Shown here: positions 61,143 through 64,000 of the stretch, in pieces
Layout of the letters: every line of letters begins with the position of its first letter
Position numbering within the stretch: position 1 is the stretch's first letter
Source: Firmicutes bacterium UBA2116
GTDB lineage: Bacteria; Bacillota; Clostridia; Tissierellales; Sedimentibacteraceae
Assembly (NCBI GenBank): GCA_002331025.1
Contig: DCYG01000036.1
Location: 10,061 to 74,060, forward strand
Length of the DNA stretch: 64,000 nt
Direction: 5' to 3'
The notes under the pieces: model-generated
Seen by the model: the letters and a program-made list of their open reading frames with translations, nothing else
What the model was told of the DNA's origin: nothing
The model's database searches: none
Program-made: the position numbers and the translations under genes

Positions 61143-62954
61143 TCATTTTCGAGGGGGTTTTATCAAGCATTTTTCACCAAAACCTATTAAGTCATACCTG
61201 TTTCCCTTATTCAGCGCCTTCAATACTAAGGCATAATTTTCCTTTTTATTGTATTGAAGAAGCGCTCTTTGCATTCTTCTTTCTTCCTTTTCCTTCGGAA
61301 CATAAACAGCTTCGCCCGTTAGTGGATTAAATCCGGTATAATACATACATGTGGACATGGTACCCGGCGTCGGATAAAAATCCTGAACCTGTTCGGGAAT
61401 GTGACCCATATCTCTTATATACTCTGCAAGCTCTATTGCATCTTTCAGACGTGATCCGGGATGTGAAGAAATAAAGTAAGGTACTATATATTGTTCCTTA
61501 TTTATTTTTTTACTTTTATCATAGAATTTTTTTACAAATTGATTGTAGATTTTTATAGATGGTTTCCCCATAAGAGTAAGTACAGATTCAGAAACATGTT
61601 CCGGAGCAGTTCTAAGCTGTCCGCTCACATGATGCTTGACAAGCTCTGTAATAAATTCGTCACTGCTATCATATATTGCATAATCATATCTTATGCCGGA
61701 TCTGATAAAAACTTTCTTTATACCCTCAACATTTCTTACTTTTCTCAAAAGTTCCAAGTAGTCTTTGTGATCTATTTTCAAATTTTTGCACTTTTCGGGA
61801 GTCATACATTCTCTGTCCTTGCATACTCCATGCTTTTCCTGTTTATTGCATGCTTTTATACGAAAATTTGCCGTAGGTCCTCCCACGTCATGGATATAAC
61901 CTTTGAAAGCCTTGTCTTTAGTCATTTTTTCAACTTCTTTTATAATTGATTCATGACTTCTTGCCTGAACTACCCTGCCTTGATGAAAATTCAAAGAGCA
62001 AAAATTACATCCTCCAAAGCAGCCTCGTACACTTGTTACACTGAATTTAATTTCATTTAATGCAGGGATTCCTCCGGAATTTTTATACGTAGGATGATAG
62101 TCCATTATATAATCCAAATCATAAACATCATCAAGCTCCTGCATATTAAGTATATCCATAGGAGGGTTTTGTACAACGTATATGGTGTCGTATTGCTCGA
62201 CTAAGGTTTTCGCTGTTTTAGAATCAGTGTTTTCATATTGTACTTTAAAGCTTTCACCATATTTTTTCTTAGATGAAACAACCTCATCATAGGACGGTAA
62301 AAAAATCGGCTCAAAAGGCCTTTCTTTATCCTTTGTTTTGTAAACGGTTCCGTTTATAAAGGTAATTTCTTCTATAGGTATGCCTGCATTTAACGCTTCG
62401 GCAATTTCTATTATTGCTTTTTCTCCCATTCCGTAAACCAATAAATCTGCGCCCGAATCTAACAATACGGACCTTTTAACACCGTCGCTCCAATAGTCAT
62501 AATGACTGAAACGCCTTAAGCTTGCTTCAATACCGCCGATTATAATCGGTACATGCTTATAGGCTTCTCTCAACCTGTTAGAATAAACCGTAACTGCCCT
62601 GTCAGGTCTTAAATTTGGCTTACCGCCGGGAGAATACGCATCCGTGCTTCTTCTTTTCCTGAAGGTGGTGTAGTGATTTACCATAGAATCTATATTACCT
62701 GAGTTAACCAAAAAACCAAGTCTCGGTTCACCTAATATCCTAAAGGAATTCAAATCTTTCCAATCAGGCTGAGCAATTATACCAACCTTATATCCGTATC
62801 TTTCAAGCAATCTCGATATAACGGCTGCCCCAAAAGAAGAATGATCAACGTAAGCATCACCCGTAACAAATATGAAGTCACACTGTTCCCATCCTCTTTT
62901 GTTCATATCATCTTTATTAACCGGTAAAAAATCCATAATTCCTCCATTGCTCAA
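61143..62954 (-). CDS. YgiQ-family radical SAM protein
   Basis: A 603-residue protein with an N-terminal cobalamin-binding-like domain, the radical SAM motif CFGGCNFC (about residue 315) and a C-terminal extension. Family length and order match YgiQ (UPF0313), whose reaction is unknown. Single gene. Confidence 0.93.
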   Translation of the reverse strand: MSNGGIMDFLPVNKDDMNKRGWEQCDFIFVTGDAYVDHSSFGAAVISRLLERYGYKVGIIAQPDWKDLNSFRILGEPRLGFLVNSGNIDSMVNHYTTFRKRRSTDAYSPGGKPNLRPDRAVTVYSNRLREAYKHVPIIIGGIEASLRRFSHYDYWSDGVKRSVLLDSGADLLVYGMGEKAIIEIAEALNAGIPIEEITFINGTVYKTKDKERPFEPIFLPSYDEVVSSKKKYGESFKVQYENTDSKTAKTLVEQYDTIYVVQNPPMDILNMQELDDVYDLDYIMDYHPTYKNSGGIPALNEIKFSVTSVRGCFGGCNFCSLNFHQGRVVQARSHESIIKEVEKMTKDKAFKGYIHDVGGPTANFRIKACNKQEKHGVCKDRECMTPEKCKNLKIDHKDYLELLRKVRNVEGIKKVFIRSGIRYDYAIYDSSDEFITELVKHHVSGQLRTAPEHVSESVLTLMGKPSIKIYNQFVKKFYDKSKKINKEQYIVPYFISSHPGSRLKDAIELAEYIRDMGHIPEQVQDFYPTPGTMSTCMYYTGFNPLTGEAVYVPKEKEERRMQRALLQYNKKENYALVLKALNKGNRYDLIGFGEKCLIKPPRK

Positions 62955-63029
62955 GTGAAAATGTCCTAATCCATTTATTATACATTACCACTTACCACAA
63001 AACAATACATTAATATTATCGTCCAAAAA

Positions 63030-63063
63030 TACAAAATAAACAGGATAACCTGTCTATTTTGTA
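63030..63063. terminator. Strong intrinsic terminator after pduL
   Basis: A 15-bp stem (63030-63044 with 63049-63063, one G-T type mismatch), flanked by A and T runs, eleven bases past the pduL stop. Confidence 0.88.
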
Positions 63064-63073
63064 TTTTTTCTTT

Positions 63074-63652
63074 TTATTCAACAATTACTTCAACTTCATC
63101 GCAGTTAGAAAGTCCTGCCGCGTTTCCTTCTTCCACATCCAAGTGCATATCCAAAGCATATGTATCGTGAACCCTGATAAGTACATTATCAAATGTTAGT
63201 CCTCTCGGTCCGCCCACCTTAACCTTAACCGTATCCTTATCCTTTAAGCCATACTTTTCGGCATCAGAAGTGTGCATATGTATGTGTCTTGCTGCTGCAA
63301 TAACTCCTTTGTCCACTTCAACCTCTCCATTTGGTCCCACTAATTTAATTCCGGGAGTTCCGTCAAGTTTTCCTGAATCTCTCACAGGAATATCTTTTAA
63401 ACCAAGAGTAAATCCGTCAGCAAAAGATATTTCAATCTGAGACTCTTTACGAGCAGGCCCAAGTATTCTAACGCCCTTTATAGTTCTTTTAGGGCCTACT
63501 AAATCAACCTTTTCCTCACATGCAAATTGTCCGGGCTGGCTTAAATCCTTCATTGGAGTTAATTCATGTCCTTCTCCAAATAATATGTCAATATGCTCCT
63601 TGCTCAGGTGAACATGTTTATTAGATAATCCAACAGTAACTTTAAAATTCAT
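63074..63652 (-). CDS. pduL: Phosphate acyltransferase PduL
   Basis: A 192-residue two-barrel enzyme with zinc-binding NKHVHLS at the start of the first barrel and AARHIHMH in the second. Lacks the N-terminal encapsulation peptide of microcompartment PduL, so it is probably a cytosolic phosphotransacetylase. It could interconvert acetyl-CoA and acetyl phosphate, the latter also being the product of glycine reductase. Confidence 0.95.
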   Translation of the reverse strand: MNFKVTVGLSNKHVHLSKEHIDILFGEGHELTPMKDLSQPGQFACEEKVDLVGPKRTIKGVRILGPARKESQIEISFADGFTLGLKDIPVRDSGKLDGTPGIKLVGPNGEVEVDKGVIAAARHIHMHTSDAEKYGLKDKDTVKVKVGGPRGLTFDNVLIRVHDTYALDMHLDVEEGNAAGLSNCDEVEVIVE

Positions 63653-63722
63653 TATATCCTCCGCATAATTATAATCTCATAAAAATTATAATACACCGGC
63701 ATTTTAATTTCAACTAATAAAA

Positions 63723-63998
63723 TTAATTTTTTAACGTAATATGCTTCATCCACACTAGATAAGCTATGTTTATGGTAGTCAATGCAATGAAATAATAAGA
63801 TATGTATCTGGATATATTATTTTCCGGCATAATCATTGATGTTATATAAAAAAATATGGACGAAAAAATATATATTACGATTTTTTTCTTGTCAAATATA
63901 TTTTTTTTAATAACCGCGTCTTTGGTTTTTTTGCCTTCTTCCTCATAAACTTTGTTATAAAAATAATCATCCGACGGAAGAATTTCATACTCGTCCAT
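63723..63998 (-). CDS. Hypothetical membrane protein (91 aa)
   Basis: A 91-residue protein with a charged N-terminal half and two membrane segments (about 39-56 and 65-84). No family recognised. It starts two bases from the window edge, so a more upstream start or a ribosome site cannot be checked. Confidence 0.6.
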   Translation of the reverse strand: MDEYEILPSDDYFYNKVYEEEGKKTKDAVIKKNIFDKKKIVIYIFSSIFFYITSMIMPENNISRYISYYFIALTTINIAYLVWMKHITLKN

Positions 63999-64000
63999 CA

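Overview
The window looks like a chromosome segment of an anaerobic, amino-acid-fermenting, low-GC Clostridia-type Firmicute. A Sedimentibacter-like or related Tissierellia member is my inference. The sequence shows AT-rich DNA, strong GGAGG-type ribosome sites, a complete selenocysteine-dependent glycine reductase operon under a tandem glycine riboswitch, a butyrate kinase/phosphotransbutyrylase/2-oxoacid:ferredoxin oxidoreductase operon, a membrane pyrophosphatase and the Firmicute gap operon with CggR. Most genes lie on the minus strand. No rRNA, tRNA or CRISPR array was seen.

Layout. 0-7 kb: acetate transporter, small unknown proteins, a selenium-handling cluster (YedE-type transporter, TusA/YedF-like protein and DUF3343 protein, divergent from a cysteine desulfurase and a LysR regulator) and a flavodiiron protein. 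7-14.2 kb: accessory genes (DMT-type membrane protein, berberine-bridge-like flavoenzyme, AraC and GNAT proteins, an orphan membrane-anchored protein) and two toxin-antitoxin-like pairs, DUF4258/YgiT-type zinc finger with a frameshift in the first gene, and DUF4160/DUF2442. 14.4-21.3 kb: tmRNA, smpB, RNase R, ddl, a membrane MurF-like ligase and an alpha/beta hydrolase. 21.5-26.4 kb: a visibly more GC-rich two-component/ABC-transporter island with a tandem 11-bp operator. 26.6-36.2 kb: hppA, secG and the glycolytic operon cggR-gap-pgk-tpiA-gpmI-eno. 36.6-46.4 kb: rpoN and grdX-E-B-trxB-trxA-grdA-C-D. 46.4-50.7 kb: Na/Pi transporter, trmL, nth, DUF503 and queG. 50.8-57.7 kb: ptb-buk-NTPase-vor operon behind a near-consensus sigma-54 promoter, next to a sigma-54 activator gene. 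57.7-64 kb: cdaR, cdaA, CapA, YgiQ, PduL and a small membrane protein.

How it fits together (inference). The window carries both halves of a Stickland metabolism. 2-Oxoacids from (probably branched-chain) amino acids are oxidised by the ferredoxin oxidoreductase, and ATP is recovered through Ptb and Buk. Glycine is reduced by the two selenoproteins GrdA and GrdB with thioredoxin as donor. The selenium cluster would supply Se, rpoN and the activator would drive the oxidative operon, and the glycine riboswitch would switch on the reductive one.

The least explained material is intergenic. Four loci carry a degenerate repeat phased at exactly 11 bp, three of them folding as long imperfect palindromes and two supplying the stop codon of the upstream gene. 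Others are a pair of inverted 63-bp palindromes flanking a 3.5-kb segment, a 120-bp MITE-like element supplying the fprA stop codon, and two copies of a two-hairpin repeat, one of which has another palindrome nested in a loop.
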